Assembly: GCF_019219075.1 (NCBI RefSeq)
Contig: NZ_JAHUWJ010000002.1
Coordinates: 62,001-126,000 of the forward strand
DNA length: 64,000 bases
Direction: 5' to 3'
Source: Chitinophaga sp. sic0106
Lineage (GTDB): Bacteria; Bacteroidota; Bacteroidia; Chitinophagales; Chitinophagaceae
Positions 35,215-44,433 of this stretch are shown in pieces (the first letter of the stretch is position 1; the number at the start of each line of letters is the position of its first letter). The position numbers and the translations under genes were made by a program. The notes under the pieces are model-generated. The model ran no database searches. It saw only the letters and a program-made list of their open reading frames with translations, and was not told the DNA's origin.

Positions 35215-36264
35215 TCACTTGTGTTCAGCGGTGGCAGGAAAAATCTTCTGCCTGAACGCAGAAGGCGTAATGCCAAAATTAGCTTTAAACAGGCGGGTGA
35301 AATTGGCCGGATTGCGGAATCCCAATGTGAGCGCTACTTCCTTCACACTTACCTGCTGTTGCAGGCTTTCATAGGCAAAGTTCATTTGTACCTTCGTGAA
35401 ATATTCATGTGTTGTATTTCCGGTGAGATGTAAAAAATGTCGGCGCATGGTGGCCTCGCTCATGCCTGCAAGTGCCGCCAGGAACGGAATCCCCGGAAAT
35501 CCCGCGCGGTAATGTTGTTCGAGGTAATGTATGATGCGGTTTACGGACATTTCGTGGGAACCATTGCTGCCCAGCAATGCCTCCGCCGGCTGTGAAAGCA
35601 AAGAGAAAATATTACTGATAAGGCTATACGCAAATTTGCGCAGCAGCAGTGGAAATAGTGGGGAGCGCGGCGTTTCCTCCAGCAGTGCATTCAGTTCGCG
35701 TAAGGGGTCTGTATTGAAATGATGAGAACGTATGGCAATGCGGTCCGATGTTTTGTTGATAATGCACATCAGCGCGTGCTCCTCCGGTATGACAGCCAGG
35801 TTCACCCGTTTCTCCAGCCACTCGCGTGTAAATGCGAAAATGCGGGAGTCGATCACAGCGCCGGCTTTCATCGTGGTTTCGTAGCCATATTGGTTGTTGT
35901 AGAAGCTACAGATTTCTTTGCCGCCCAACACTTCACCACCAGCGTTGGGTACCAGTGGCTTCCTTTCCACATCGCCTGTATAGTTGGCGTAAGCCAGGTA
36001 ATAAAAATCGCTGTTGGAGTTGGGTGCCAGGTGATAATGGGTGTCCTGCTTTGCCTGAATATGTACCGATACCAGCATGCAGCCTTTTTCCAACATTTCG
36101 TATGACACGCGTTCGTAACGCTGTTCCGTTTCGGTAATGCGTGGTGCAAGCCGGGTATGTGCATCTGGTTTGCCGGTTTTGGCTGGCAGCGACTGTGTTT
36201 CAGCTATATTATCAAGGTCCCGTACTTTCCAGCTCAGGCTGGCACTTTTTGGCGCTTCAGGCAT
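35215..36264 (-). CDS. AraC-family transcriptional regulator
   Basis: Cytosolic DNA-binding protein of 349 aa from the ATG at 36264. The frame extends to a TTG at 36300, which is less likely. The N-terminal 230 residues are a sensor region without recognised motif. The AraC double helix-turn-helix spans about 245-345: PFLAALAGMSEATMRRHFLH, then VKEVALTLGFRNPANFTRLF. Type AraC PRRxR-like TPSAFRQ ends it. It lies upstream of and co-directional with the giant repeat-protein gene, 116 bases away, and may control it or a distant target. The gap to the TonB-receptor gene holds that gene's terminator. Confidence 0.9.
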   Translation of the reverse strand: MPEAPKSASLSWKVRDLDNIAETQSLPAKTGKPDAHTRLAPRITETEQRYERVSYEMLEKGCMLVSVHIQAKQDTHYHLAPNSNSDFYYLAYANYTGDVERKPLVPNAGGEVLGGKEICSFYNNQYGYETTMKAGAVIDSRIFAFTREWLEKRVNLAVIPEEHALMCIINKTSDRIAIRSHHFNTDPLRELNALLEETPRSPLFPLLLRKFAYSLISNIFSLLSQPAEALLGSNGSHEMSVNRIIHYLEQHYRAGFPGIPFLAALAGMSEATMRRHFLHLTGNTTHEYFTKVQMNFAYESLQQQVSVKEVALTLGFRNPANFTRLFKANFGITPSAFRQKIFPATAEHK

Positions 36265-36387
36265 TGGAATAGTGGTATAGGTATGGGGTAAAAATAACAA
36301 AATAGTTGCAAATCTTCAGTCGTGTTATCATCAACAGACAGCGCCTTCCGCACCAGGCAAATCATGAAAAAATGTGGTGTAGGGCAC

Positions 36388-36430
36388 AAAAAAAGACCGG
36401 GAGCGGAGTGAACCTTTCCGCTGCCCGGCC
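36388..36430 (-). terminator. Intrinsic terminator of the TonB-receptor gene
   Basis: On the minus strand a GC-rich stem (36417-36430 with 36395-36407, one bulge) is followed by seven T (36394-36388). It lies 26 bases beyond the receptor stop codon. Confidence 0.85.
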
Positions 36431-36455
36431 TTATAAACTATAGGACTTGTGTGTG

Positions 36456-39017
36456 TTATTGCATTACACCTGACATCCCTTCCATGCCTGCGCCCATATT
36501 CTTACGTTTGAAGAGGGACACATCCATTTTACCAAAGCGGTAAGCGAAGGTGAGGCGGAACATCTGGGGATCACGCAAACGGCTATACGTTTGATTGAAG
36601 AAAGTGCTTTCTGAATACTGCTCGTTGATGCGACTCCTGAAAATATCATTGGCAGCAAAGGTGACGCTGGCCGCATTATTTTTCAGGAAACTCTTTTTCA
36701 ACGCAGCATCTACTCCATAAAAGCCTTTGATATAACCCTGAGATGCGTTCTGCGCCTGCTGCATTGGCGGGCCATCCATGCGCTGTTCTTTGTTTACAGG
36801 CAGGTTGGTTTTGGACTGATAGGTACCTGACAGCTGTAACTCAAATGCCAGCGGCAGTTTGATGTTGTTGTTCAGTTTACCGTACCAGCTCCACAGCGCG
36901 TCCTGCGAAGCACCGGCAATGTCAGTATTGATTTTACTGTTGTAAATATTCACGTTGGCCGACAAATTCCACCATTTGGTAATGTTGCTAGTGGCAGTGA
37001 ACTCCGCGCCTGCAGCATAGCTGGAATTAGCGTTGATGTAGGTGTTGATCAGGATGCTGTCGCCGGTAGCAGGATTGGCTTCCTTGGTCAGGTAACGGGT
37101 GATCAGGTTAGTGGTGTATTTGTAATACAGTGTAGCCATGAACGTTGCCTTATTATCGAAGGTTTTCAGGTAAGAAAACTCGAGCGACTGCGTAAACTCC
37201 GGTACCAGGTCTGGGTTACCCCTATTGATATTCAGCCGGTCAGTAGAATCCGTATAAGGAATCAGCTGCATGAAGTTAGGCCGGTTGATACGGCGGGTAT
37301 AACTCAGTTGCAGCTCCTGGTTTTTGTTGAGCTTCTGGCTCAGGAACAGCGAAGGGAACAGGCTGGCAGGATAGCTGTTGCTGAACTTTTCGCTCTTGCC
37401 TAAAATTTCACCATCATAGCTGCTGCTTTCCAGGCGCAACCCTACCTTATAACCAAACTTACCGATGTTATCGGAAATGCTGGCGTATGCTGCATATACG
37501 TTATCGTAGTTTTTGTAGTGAATGCTGGCAGCATCCTGGTATTTAAACTCGCCGGTGGCCGCATCCAGGAAGTAGTTGTCGCTGCGGGAGTCGGTCGTTC
37601 TTCTGGAGAAACGCAGCCCCGTTTCGAGCTTCATGGTTTTGGTGAGCGGATCTACGTAATCGGTTTGTGCGGTGAGGAAAGAGATCTTACCACCGCCGTT
37701 GATGCGCTGTTGGTCCATACTGGCAGGCTCAGTAGCCTTGAGGTAGTTGGTAGTATACAGCGAATTGTTTTCGGCTTTACCCCCGAAGTAGTTGACATCA
37801 ACCGTCAGTTCTTTACCTTCTTTAGGGAACAGGTGTTTCATGCCCAATACCAGCCCGTTGGCATTGAATTCATTCTTCATATCTGATACCCTTTGACTGT
37901 AATAGCTCTCCTTAGTGCCTGAGAAGAGGCTGTCTGTGGTGATGTCAATTACTTCGTTAGGTTTCATGGAACCATGTACTTTGATACCGGCAACGGACAA
38001 AGTAGTACGGTTGTTCATGAAGTAATCAACACCCAGTTTCCCAAATACAAAACCACCGTCGGTTCTGTTTTTATTGTCCTGATGGACGTGGGATGGGGTT
38101 TGATCACCGAAGTTATTTCTATCTGTGAAGCCGGTGCTTCTGCTTTTGGACTGGTTGCCCATTGCACTGGCGCTGATGTTAAATTTGCCCTGACGCAGGT
38201 TGAAGTCGGCGCCGCCATTTACCGCACCGCGTTTATCCACCCCAGCGCGCAGGTTACCGTTGTATCCTGTTTTGCGGTTCTTCTTCAGTACCAGGTTGAG
38301 GATACCGGCATTACCACCGGAGGCGTCATATTTGGCGGATGGGTTGGTGATCACCTCTACGCTTTCGATCGCATCAGCAGGGATTTGTTCGAGGGTGAGC
38401 GTGGTGGGGCGGCCATCGATATACAGCTGTGGGCTGGCATTTCGGATGGATACGTTTCCGTCGATGTCTACGTTTACGGAAGGAACGTTTTTCATCACGT
38501 CTACGGCTGTACCGCCGGCGCTGGTGAGGTTTTTTTCTACGTTGAACACCTTTTTGTCGATATCCAGCTGCATGAGCGGCTTGCTACCGGCAACGGTTAC
38601 ACCCTGAAGCTGACTTACATCTGCTGCCATTTTGATGTTACCCAGGTCTTTATCGAAAGGAGGAAATGTTACCGGGCGTTCTATCGCTTTGAAGCCCGTC
38701 ATGCTGATACGCATTTTTAGTCCGCGGCCCATGGGGATTTCGTCCAGACTAAATTCACCATTTACTTTTGTGAGTGCACCTTTTACCAGCACATCCTTCG
38801 TTTTTTTGGTGGCCGGGTCCAGTTTTGGTTGAAGGATGATTACAGATGCGTAGGGGATTGCTTTACCATCGTTGTCGAGAATCTTACCATATAAATGTCC
38901 GGTCATACCACCCATAGCCGGCATAGCGCCACCGCGCGGAGGTGCGCCGGCAGGGGCTTGTGCCCAAACACCGAGGGTCAACAGCAACATGGTAATTAAC
39001 AAGTAATACTTTTGCAT
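36456..39017 (-). CDS. TonB-dependent receptor-like outer membrane beta-barrel protein
   Basis: Outer-membrane protein of 853 aa. A signal peptide covers about 1-19 (LLTLGVWAQ). A carboxypeptidase-regulatory-like domain follows (about 40-130, GHLYGKILDNDGKAIPYASV). The plug shows KLMQLDIDKKVFNVEK-type residues and YIDGRPTTLTLEQIPADAIESVEV (part conserved). The barrel is of the OMP_b-brl_3 kind and is followed by a short basic tail. A glycine/proline-rich stretch (PAGAPPRGGAMPAMGGM) follows the signal and methionine-rich MGAGMEGMSGVMQ ends the protein; Met-rich ends sometimes bind copper, but that is only a thought here. It stands 119 bases downstream of a LytS/LytTR pair and has its own -7 box. 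Confidence 0.9.
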   Translation of the reverse strand: MQKYYLLITMLLLTLGVWAQAPAGAPPRGGAMPAMGGMTGHLYGKILDNDGKAIPYASVIILQPKLDPATKKTKDVLVKGALTKVNGEFSLDEIPMGRGLKMRISMTGFKAIERPVTFPPFDKDLGNIKMAADVSQLQGVTVAGSKPLMQLDIDKKVFNVEKNLTSAGGTAVDVMKNVPSVNVDIDGNVSIRNASPQLYIDGRPTTLTLEQIPADAIESVEVITNPSAKYDASGGNAGILNLVLKKNRKTGYNGNLRAGVDKRGAVNGGADFNLRQGKFNISASAMGNQSKSRSTGFTDRNNFGDQTPSHVHQDNKNRTDGGFVFGKLGVDYFMNNRTTLSVAGIKVHGSMKPNEVIDITTDSLFSGTKESYYSQRVSDMKNEFNANGLVLGMKHLFPKEGKELTVDVNYFGGKAENNSLYTTNYLKATEPASMDQQRINGGGKISFLTAQTDYVDPLTKTMKLETGLRFSRRTTDSRSDNYFLDAATGEFKYQDAASIHYKNYDNVYAAYASISDNIGKFGYKVGLRLESSSYDGEILGKSEKFSNSYPASLFPSLFLSQKLNKNQELQLSYTRRINRPNFMQLIPYTDSTDRLNINRGNPDLVPEFTQSLEFSYLKTFDNKATFMATLYYKYTTNLITRYLTKEANPATGDSILINTYINANSSYAAGAEFTATSNITKWWNLSANVNIYNSKINTDIAGASQDALWSWYGKLNNNIKLPLAFELQLSGTYQSKTNLPVNKEQRMDGPPMQQAQNASQGYIKGFYGVDAALKKSFLKNNAASVTFAANDIFRSRINEQYSESTFFNQTYSRLRDPQMFRLTFAYRFGKMDVSLFKRKNMGAGMEGMSGVMQ

Positions 39018-39039
39018 TATAGAAGGAATTATGAATATG

Positions 39040-39047
39040 CAAAAGTA
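39040..39047 (-). promoter_or_regulatory. -7 box for the TonB-receptor gene
   Basis: The minus strand reads TACTTTTG, an exact TAnnTTTG match, 22 bases before the receptor ATG. No -33 TTTG at the usual spacing. Confidence 0.5.
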
Positions 39048-39136
39048 TTCCGCAGAAATTATGTTTTTCAGTAAATGCGACCAGTGGTGAAAATAATGCT
39101 ACGAAAATGCCGAATTCTTCGTTGTGTTGCGAAAGT

Positions 39137-39850
39137 TTAAAATCCTGACTTACCGGTAAGCGCTTGTATGGCATCCCTGAAAGTATCGCCTACAGGCAGT
39201 TCCAGCTCATCCAGGAAAATACTGTTTTTGCGGATGGCGGTAATGTGGCTCACCGCTATGATATAGGATTTATGTATGCGCAGGAATTTGCTGGCAGGTA
39301 ATTGCTCCTCCATAGACTTAACGGACATACGTGTTACAACAGGTTTGGAACTGCTGCGTAAGTGAATTCGTACATAGTCTTTAAGCCCTTCGATCCAGAT
39401 GATATCGTCGAACACCACTTTAAACAGGCTGTAGTCCACATTTACGAAGAAGAATTCCGGGGCCGCTTCTTTGCCGGTTTTGCTGGCACTTTTCAATAAA
39501 AACAGCTCGTGGGCTTTGTTACATGCCTTGATGAAACGCTCCAGGGCCACGGGTTTTACCAGATAGTCGGTCACGTCTAAATTAAAACCCTCCAGCGCAT
39601 ACTTTTCGTAGGCGGTAATGAGGATGACCATGGGCTTGCTGGCCATCGACTGCAGAAACTGCAGCCCGGTAAGGCCGGGCATCTGTATATCCAGGAAAAT
39701 GAGGTCTACCGACTGGCGCTGCAACACCTCAATGGCTTCAAACGCATTGTTACATTTGGCTATCAGCTGGAGGTAGGGAACTTTGGCAATATTATCTTCC
39801 AGGAGGTCGAGTGCCAGTGGTTCATCGTCGACGGCAATACATTTCAGCAT
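39137..39850 (-). CDS. LytTR-family response regulator
   Basis: Cytosolic regulator of 237 aa. The receiver domain (1-120) has D8/D9 (AVDDEP), phospho-acceptor in IFLDIQMPGLTG, and ITAYEKYALEGF then VKPVALERF. The LytTR DNA-binding domain covers about 135-235 (FFVNVDYSLFKVVFDDIIWIEGLKDYV; RIHKSYIIA). Its start codon overlaps the stop of the histidine kinase by 1 base (39850), so it is the cognate partner. The adjacent TonB receptor gene is the obvious candidate target. Confidence 0.94.
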   Translation of the reverse strand: MLKCIAVDDEPLALDLLEDNIAKVPYLQLIAKCNNAFEAIEVLQRQSVDLIFLDIQMPGLTGLQFLQSMASKPMVILITAYEKYALEGFNLDVTDYLVKPVALERFIKACNKAHELFLLKSASKTGKEAAPEFFFVNVDYSLFKVVFDDIIWIEGLKDYVRIHLRSSSKPVVTRMSVKSMEEQLPASKFLRIHKSYIIAVSHITAIRKNSIFLDELELPVGDTFRDAIQALTGKSGF

Positions 39851-40884
39851 CAGTGCAGATTTAGTTGCAATAATACAGAAAACCAGCCATCCTGTTTACG
39901 GATATCGAGCTTATATTGTTGATTGTACAGGAGGTTGAGGCGGCGACTCACATTCACGAGTCCGATGCCGCTGGTTTTGTCCTTGATCTCCTGTGGCAGG
40001 TCCATATATTTATTCCTCACGGTAAAATACAGCACATTCTCCTGTACTTCCAGGTTGATGGCAATCAGTGCATCCTGGATCATTCCGGTACCATGTTTAA
40101 ATGCATTTTCCACAAAGGGTATCAGCAGCATAGGTTCAATCTGGTAGCCTGTTTCAGGTGCATTTAGTTTTGAGGAGATGGTCACGTTCTTCCCGAAACG
40201 CTGTTGCTGTAAATCAATATAGCTTTGCAGGTAATCTATTTCCTTTGCCAGTTCCACCTGTTGCTCATCGGTTTCATAAATCATGTACCGCATCAGGCTG
40301 GAGAGCTTGATCAGCGAGGGTTCCAGGGCATCGGACTTTTTCCTTGCCAGCGCCACCATGTTATTAAGCACATTAAACATAAAGTGCGGGCTCACCTGTG
40401 AGCGTAGCAGCGATAATTCGGTCTGTAAGTTTTCGTTTACTTTTTCAGATGCCAGCCTTTCCTCCCGTAAACGGTCGCGTATCATTTGAAACGCTGTGCT
40501 GGTAGAAAGTATAAAGAAAGCAGTGAAAAAAGTAAAGAGGAAAGCTGGTTTTACATCTACCTTATGTGCCTGGGTAAAAACCATTTCAAACGCGTAGCGC
40601 AGGCTGTAAAGGGCCAGGAGTACGGTAAGTATGCTGGCGGCATATTCCAGGTAGCGCTTTTTATATACAAAGGAAGGGATGTATACCAATGCATTGAGAT
40701 AAAAGAAGCCGATCAGCGCCATGAAGTAAATGAAAGAAAAAATGGTCCATGCATCGTGGTCCGGTGATGGCTTTGGATCTTCGTAGGAAGGCTTCAGCAG
40801 TCGGGGCAACATAAACAGCAGCAGCCAGGCAAATATATGCATGGCAATTATGGCCCACTTATTATTATACCACCCTTGTTTCAT
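39850..40884 (-). CDS. LytS-type sensor histidine kinase
   Basis: Inner-membrane kinase of 344 aa with four predicted helices in the first 140 residues (for example AIIAMHIFAWLLLFMLP and FLFTFFTAFFILSTS), then a coiled coil and a His_kinase domain. The phospho-acceptor His is in SQVSPHFMFNVLNNM. The ATPase region shows LIPFVENAFKHG and GIGLVNVSRRLNLLY. It overlaps the LytTR regulator gene by 1 base. No large extracytoplasmic domain is present, so sensing is likely within the membrane. Confidence 0.93.
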   Translation of the reverse strand: MKQGWYNNKWAIIAMHIFAWLLLFMLPRLLKPSYEDPKPSPDHDAWTIFSFIYFMALIGFFYLNALVYIPSFVYKKRYLEYAASILTVLLALYSLRYAFEMVFTQAHKVDVKPAFLFTFFTAFFILSTSTAFQMIRDRLREERLASEKVNENLQTELSLLRSQVSPHFMFNVLNNMVALARKKSDALEPSLIKLSSLMRYMIYETDEQQVELAKEIDYLQSYIDLQQQRFGKNVTISSKLNAPETGYQIEPMLLIPFVENAFKHGTGMIQDALIAINLEVQENVLYFTVRNKYMDLPQEIKDKTSGIGLVNVSRRLNLLYNQQYKLDIRKQDGWFSVLLQLNLH

Positions 40885-40957
40885 CCGATAAAGGTAGAGA
40901 TAATAGCTTTTTAGGGGGCCATAATGCGACCAACTGCGAAAAATATACGACGAATCC

Positions 40958-42292
40958 TTATTCGGGCTGATGACCGTCTACCAGTTGCTGGATGCGGTGC
41001 TGGCCAGTGATGATATTGGCTTTCAGATCGCTGAGGATGCTGTACAGGCCGAAATACGTTCTGTTGATATAAAGGGAGTGACTGGAGCCGCGTGCCACCT
41101 TGGATTCCCGTACTTCTTTCATGTTGTACAGTTCATCCATGTAGGCATACACCTCGTTGAAGTAACTGTCGTTGCCGAAGTCAAACGTTTCCAGCGTAAA
41201 CGGTAATGTCATCAGGTCGATCATATGCTGAAACAGCTCTGAGAAAAACGCCACTTCCTGCGGGGTATCGTTAGGATGCAGCATTTCCAGGTTGATATAG
41301 ATCTGATGGCGGCGGGCGGTATCTTTCAATATCTCCTTATCTACCAGCTGGAAGTAGTTTTCGTAAAAATCGTCGGGTATTACTTTTACACAGCCAAAGT
41401 CGAAGATGCCCACGCTACCATCCGGTTGCATGAGGAAATTACCCGGATGCGGATCAGCATGTACCTGGCGGAGTTTATGCACCTGGAACTGGTAAAAATC
41501 CCACAGTGCCTGCCCTACTTTATTACGTATTTCCTGGCTGGGATTTGTTTGCAGAAACTCTTTGAGATGGAGGCCGTTGAGCCAGTCCATGGTAATGATG
41601 CGGTCGGAGGAATATTCCGGGTAGTAGCCGGGAAACAGGAGTCCGGGAATGTGGGCGCAGGCGGCCGACAGGTCCATGGATCTGCGGAGTTCCAGGTGGT
41701 AATCGGTTTCTTCCAGCAGCTTGGTTTCTATCTCTTCAAAATATTTATCCATATCCACTTCGTTCATGCCTACAATACGCATGGCGAAAGGTTTTACGAT
41801 GCGCAGGTCCGACTTCACGCTGGAGGCTACGCCCGGATATTGGATTTTAACGGCCAGCTGTTTACCATTTTTTTCTGCCTTGTGTACCTGCCCTATGGAT
41901 GCGGCATTGGAGGCATGCATGTTAAATTTATCGAACAGCTGTGTGGGCGTTTTGCCCAGTGTTTTTATGAACGTGTTTACCACGAGCGGGCCGGATAACG
42001 GCGGCGCGCTGTATTGGGACATGGCAAACTTTTCTGAATAGGCTTTTGGGAGCATACCCTTGTCCATACTGAGCATTTGCGCCACTTTGAGGGCACTGCC
42101 TTTCAGGTTGCTGAGGGTATTGTAAATATCGGCGGCATTATCCTGGTGGAGTTCATCCTTACTGACAGAAGGGTCCATCAGCTTACGGGTGTAATGCTTG
42201 ATATAGTTGGTGCCTACTTTAAGGCCGGTGGTAACAAACTTTCCGGCGCGTTCAACTTTTCCGGTGGGTATATTAGATTGTTCCTTCATCAC
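40958..42292 (-). CDS. ABC1/AarF/UbiB-family atypical kinase
   Basis: Atypical protein-kinase-like ATPase of 444 aa of the UbiB/ADCK family. The KxGQ-like N-terminal motif appears as LKVAQMLSMDKG. The P-loop-replacing segment is ASNAASIGQVHKA, the Lys is in LAVKIQYPG, and the catalytic block is QVHADPHPGNFLMQPDGSVGIFDFG (quoted in part; HADPHPGN and DFG are the key residues). Family members support quinone or isoprenoid lipid biology. Its start overlaps the stop of a TetR-like gene by one base (42292), a coupling that suggests the regulator controls it. Confidence 0.92.
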   Translation of the reverse strand: MMKEQSNIPTGKVERAGKFVTTGLKVGTNYIKHYTRKLMDPSVSKDELHQDNAADIYNTLSNLKGSALKVAQMLSMDKGMLPKAYSEKFAMSQYSAPPLSGPLVVNTFIKTLGKTPTQLFDKFNMHASNAASIGQVHKAEKNGKQLAVKIQYPGVASSVKSDLRIVKPFAMRIVGMNEVDMDKYFEEIETKLLEETDYHLELRRSMDLSAACAHIPGLLFPGYYPEYSSDRIITMDWLNGLHLKEFLQTNPSQEIRNKVGQALWDFYQFQVHKLRQVHADPHPGNFLMQPDGSVGIFDFGCVKVIPDDFYENYFQLVDKEILKDTARRHQIYINLEMLHPNDTPQEVAFFSELFQHMIDLMTLPFTLETFDFGNDSYFNEVYAYMDELYNMKEVRESKVARGSSHSLYINRTYFGLYSILSDLKANIITGQHRIQQLVDGHQPE

Positions 42293-42918
42293 TATTTCTT
42301 CATAAAAATAAACTTGCCAAAATCGAGCAAACTATCGAGTGTATTAGAGCCTATCAGCTGGAAGCTGAGGTTCACCGCTTTTTCGATGGCGGCATCGGTG
42401 AGTTCGAAGTTCTCACTGGAGTCTTCCAGCCAGTATTTGAGTACAAACAGGGCCTGTACCCAAAATCCGTGTACGTACTGGTCGGAAATATATTTTCTCT
42501 CTTTTATTTCGGTAGATACATATCCTTCTTTTACCAGGCCTGAAATGTAATCGTAAAATGCCGTTTTGAAAGTGGACAGTTTATTACGGTAAATTAAAGG
42601 AACGGTAAAAATATCCCGCTGCAGCAGGAAGTAGCTGCGGTCTTCCCGCAGTTTGGATACCCATAAGAAGTAGAAGGAGAGTAATTTTTCCTGCGCATTG
42701 TACTGCGGGTAGGTTTCGTCGGCCTGTAGTTGCTGGATGGTGTCTTCAAACACAGCCAGCCAGATGTCTCTTTCCACTGCTTCCAGGGAGCTGTAATATC
42801 CGTAGAAATCACTTTCCGGCATGTCAATGCTTTTGCACAGCATGTACACCGATACTGGTTCTTTCCCGTTTTCCAGCAAATACATCTTATATGCGTTGCG
42901 GATTTGTTGTTTGTCCAT
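42292..42918 (-). CDS. TetR-like transcriptional regulator coupled to the UbiB-family gene
   Basis: Protein of 208 aa from the ATG at 42918; the frame opens at a GTG at 42939. The first 60 residues form a TetR-type helix-turn-helix (IRNAYKMYLLENGKEPVSVYM, then LCKSIDMPESDFYGYYSSLE). The rest is a helical ligand-binding domain. A 21-bp perfect palindrome lies 36 bases upstream of its start, next to a -7 box, which fits autorepression. It shares one base with the UbiB-family gene, so both are one transcript. The inducer is unknown. Confidence 0.85.
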   Translation of the reverse strand: MDKQQIRNAYKMYLLENGKEPVSVYMLCKSIDMPESDFYGYYSSLEAVERDIWLAVFEDTIQQLQADETYPQYNAQEKLLSFYFLWVSKLREDRSYFLLQRDIFTVPLIYRNKLSTFKTAFYDYISGLVKEGYVSTEIKERKYISDQYVHGFWVQALFVLKYWLEDSSENFELTDAAIEKAVNLSFQLIGSNTLDSLLDFGKFIFMKK

Positions 42919-42943
42919 AGAATGACAATTTTGGGTCACACAA

Positions 42944-42974
42944 CAAATTTACGTCACTTTGTAATACAAAGTGA
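42944..42974 (-). promoter_or_regulatory. Promoter and 21-bp palindromic operator of the TetR/UbiB operon
   Basis: The minus strand has TAAATTTG (42944-42951, exact TAnnTTTG). Directly upstream lies TCACTTTGTA-A-TACAAAGTGA (42954-42974), a perfect 10-bp inverted repeat around one base. It covers the spacer and -33 region, the right place for a repressor. Confidence 0.75.
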
Positions 42975-43080
42975 AATTTTTTGCACCTGGAAATGTTAAA
43001 TCTCTTAACGCGTTAATCCTCCATGATTTGCTGACCGCGGGAATGATCCCAAGGCTGGAGATGGCAATGATGGAAACGAA

Positions 43081-44253
43081 TTAATCCTCCTTGATTTTGC
43101 TGACCATCCAGATAATCACCAGACCACAAACGGCCATGATGGAAAAGGAGATACGGAGGCTGGAAGCCTGTGCCACAAAGCCTACCAGTGGTGGTACTAC
43201 GAGGAATCCGAGATAGCCAATGGTGGATATGCTGGCAATGGTTTGGCCACTGTTGGCATGGCCGGTTTTGCCTGCCAGGCTAAATACCAGTGGTACCACG
43301 CAAGCCACGCCGAGGCCGGCGCAGATAAATCCGGCGATAGCCGTTGCCGGATGCGGGAAAATGATAGCGGTACCGAGTCCAACAAGGATCAGCACCCCGC
43401 TGTATTTAAGAATAGGTTTGATGCCGGTACGCTGCACTACCTTATCACCAAACAGCCTGCCCAGCGTCATGGCGCTCATATAAATCCAGAAAGCGGTGGC
43501 TGCATCAGCCTTGGTGCCGCCTACTACCTTCTCATAATAAATGCTGCTCCAGTCGTACATGGTGTTTTCTGTAGCCATACACGCAAAGCAGATAAACGAA
43601 AATTTGAGCAGGGATTTGTCGGGGAGAGAAAAAGCCGGCTTTTTCTCCGATTCCCTGGCAGGGGTAGGTGTATCCGGGAACGTAGTGGGATAATAAAGTA
43701 TCGTAAACACCAGCAGCAACAAGCTTACGCCAAACAGGTGCCAGCTGGGAGCCACATTGTATTTGATCATCAGGAAACCGAGGCCTGCACCGGTTACACC
43801 GGCAATGCTCCATATTCCGTGAAAAGTAGTTATAATGGATTGGGAGAAGAGTTTTTGTACCAGCACCGACTGCCCGTTCATGCTCAGGTTGAGCAGGTTA
43901 CGTGCGGAGCCGAAGCAGAACAGCACCAGCGCCAGCTGCCAGATGGATTGCGTGAATCCGGGCATACTGAGGATGAGGTTGAAGAAAAGCGCACCAAACA
44001 TCATGATCTTACGACTGCTGTATTTTCCCAGCAGGTGGCTGGTGATAGGCATGGTGGCCATCAGGCCAATGGGGAGTGCCAGCAGTACAAATCCCAGCTG
44101 CGCTTCATTCAGGTGCAGTTGCGCCTGAATAGAAGGAATCCTGGAAGCCCAGGAAGAATAACCTAGTCCTGAAATAAAGAAAAATACGGAAGTAGCTATT
44201 CTGTATTGTTTGGCAGTGAGTTCCCGGGTCTCGTTGTGTAAGTTTAAAAACAT
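43081..44253 (-). CDS. MFS transporter
   Basis: Membrane protein of 390 aa with about 12 helices, major facilitator superfamily, resembling the sugar/YbjJ-like group (FFISGLGYSSWASRIPSIQAQLHLNEAQLGFVL is the family-type start, quoted in part). A weak motif A appears as HLLGKYSSRK. A -7 box lies 33 bases upstream of its start. It has no operon partner. Substrate not predictable. Confidence 0.9.
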   Translation of the reverse strand: MFLNLHNETRELTAKQYRIATSVFFFISGLGYSSWASRIPSIQAQLHLNEAQLGFVLLALPIGLMATMPITSHLLGKYSSRKIMMFGALFFNLILSMPGFTQSIWQLALVLFCFGSARNLLNLSMNGQSVLVQKLFSQSIITTFHGIWSIAGVTGAGLGFLMIKYNVAPSWHLFGVSLLLLVFTILYYPTTFPDTPTPARESEKKPAFSLPDKSLLKFSFICFACMATENTMYDWSSIYYEKVVGGTKADAATAFWIYMSAMTLGRLFGDKVVQRTGIKPILKYSGVLILVGLGTAIIFPHPATAIAGFICAGLGVACVVPLVFSLAGKTGHANSGQTIASISTIGYLGFLVVPPLVGFVAQASSLRISFSIMAVCGLVIIWMVSKIKED

Positions 44254-44285
44254 CCTCGCGCGGTTCTTCAGTTATTAGAAGAGTG

Positions 44286-44293
44286 CAAAATTA
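44286..44293 (-). promoter_or_regulatory. -7 box for the MFS gene at 43.1-44.3 kb
   Basis: The minus strand reads TAATTTTG, an exact match to TAnnTTTG, 32 bases before the ATG. Confidence 0.45.
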
Positions 44294-44316
44294 GTTAGAA
44301 ATATTTTATCAGGTCG

Positions 44317-44350
44317 GAAGATTTCTCCCGCTAAGGTAGGAGAAATCTTC
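44317..44350 (-). terminator. Hairpin between the luciferase-like and MFS genes
   Basis: A perfect 12-bp stem (44317-44328 with 44339-44350, 10-base loop), without a T tract. It lies 83 bases beyond the stop of the luciferase-like gene. Confidence 0.5.
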
Positions 44351-44433
44351 AGGGCGTTGGATCTCAGGTTCCTGGCCTCGCTAATCCCGGCCTCGCGGCC
44401 TCCCCGACTGAAAGCCGGGGCAGATAGTGATTA

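Noticed and set aside
37518..38720. Open frames of 122-248 codons on the plus strand
   Set aside because: They mirror the TonB-receptor gene on the other strand and show no known motifs.
43243..44166. Open frame of 307 codons on the plus strand
   Set aside because: Antisense to the MFS gene; composition is that of reverse-complemented membrane helices.
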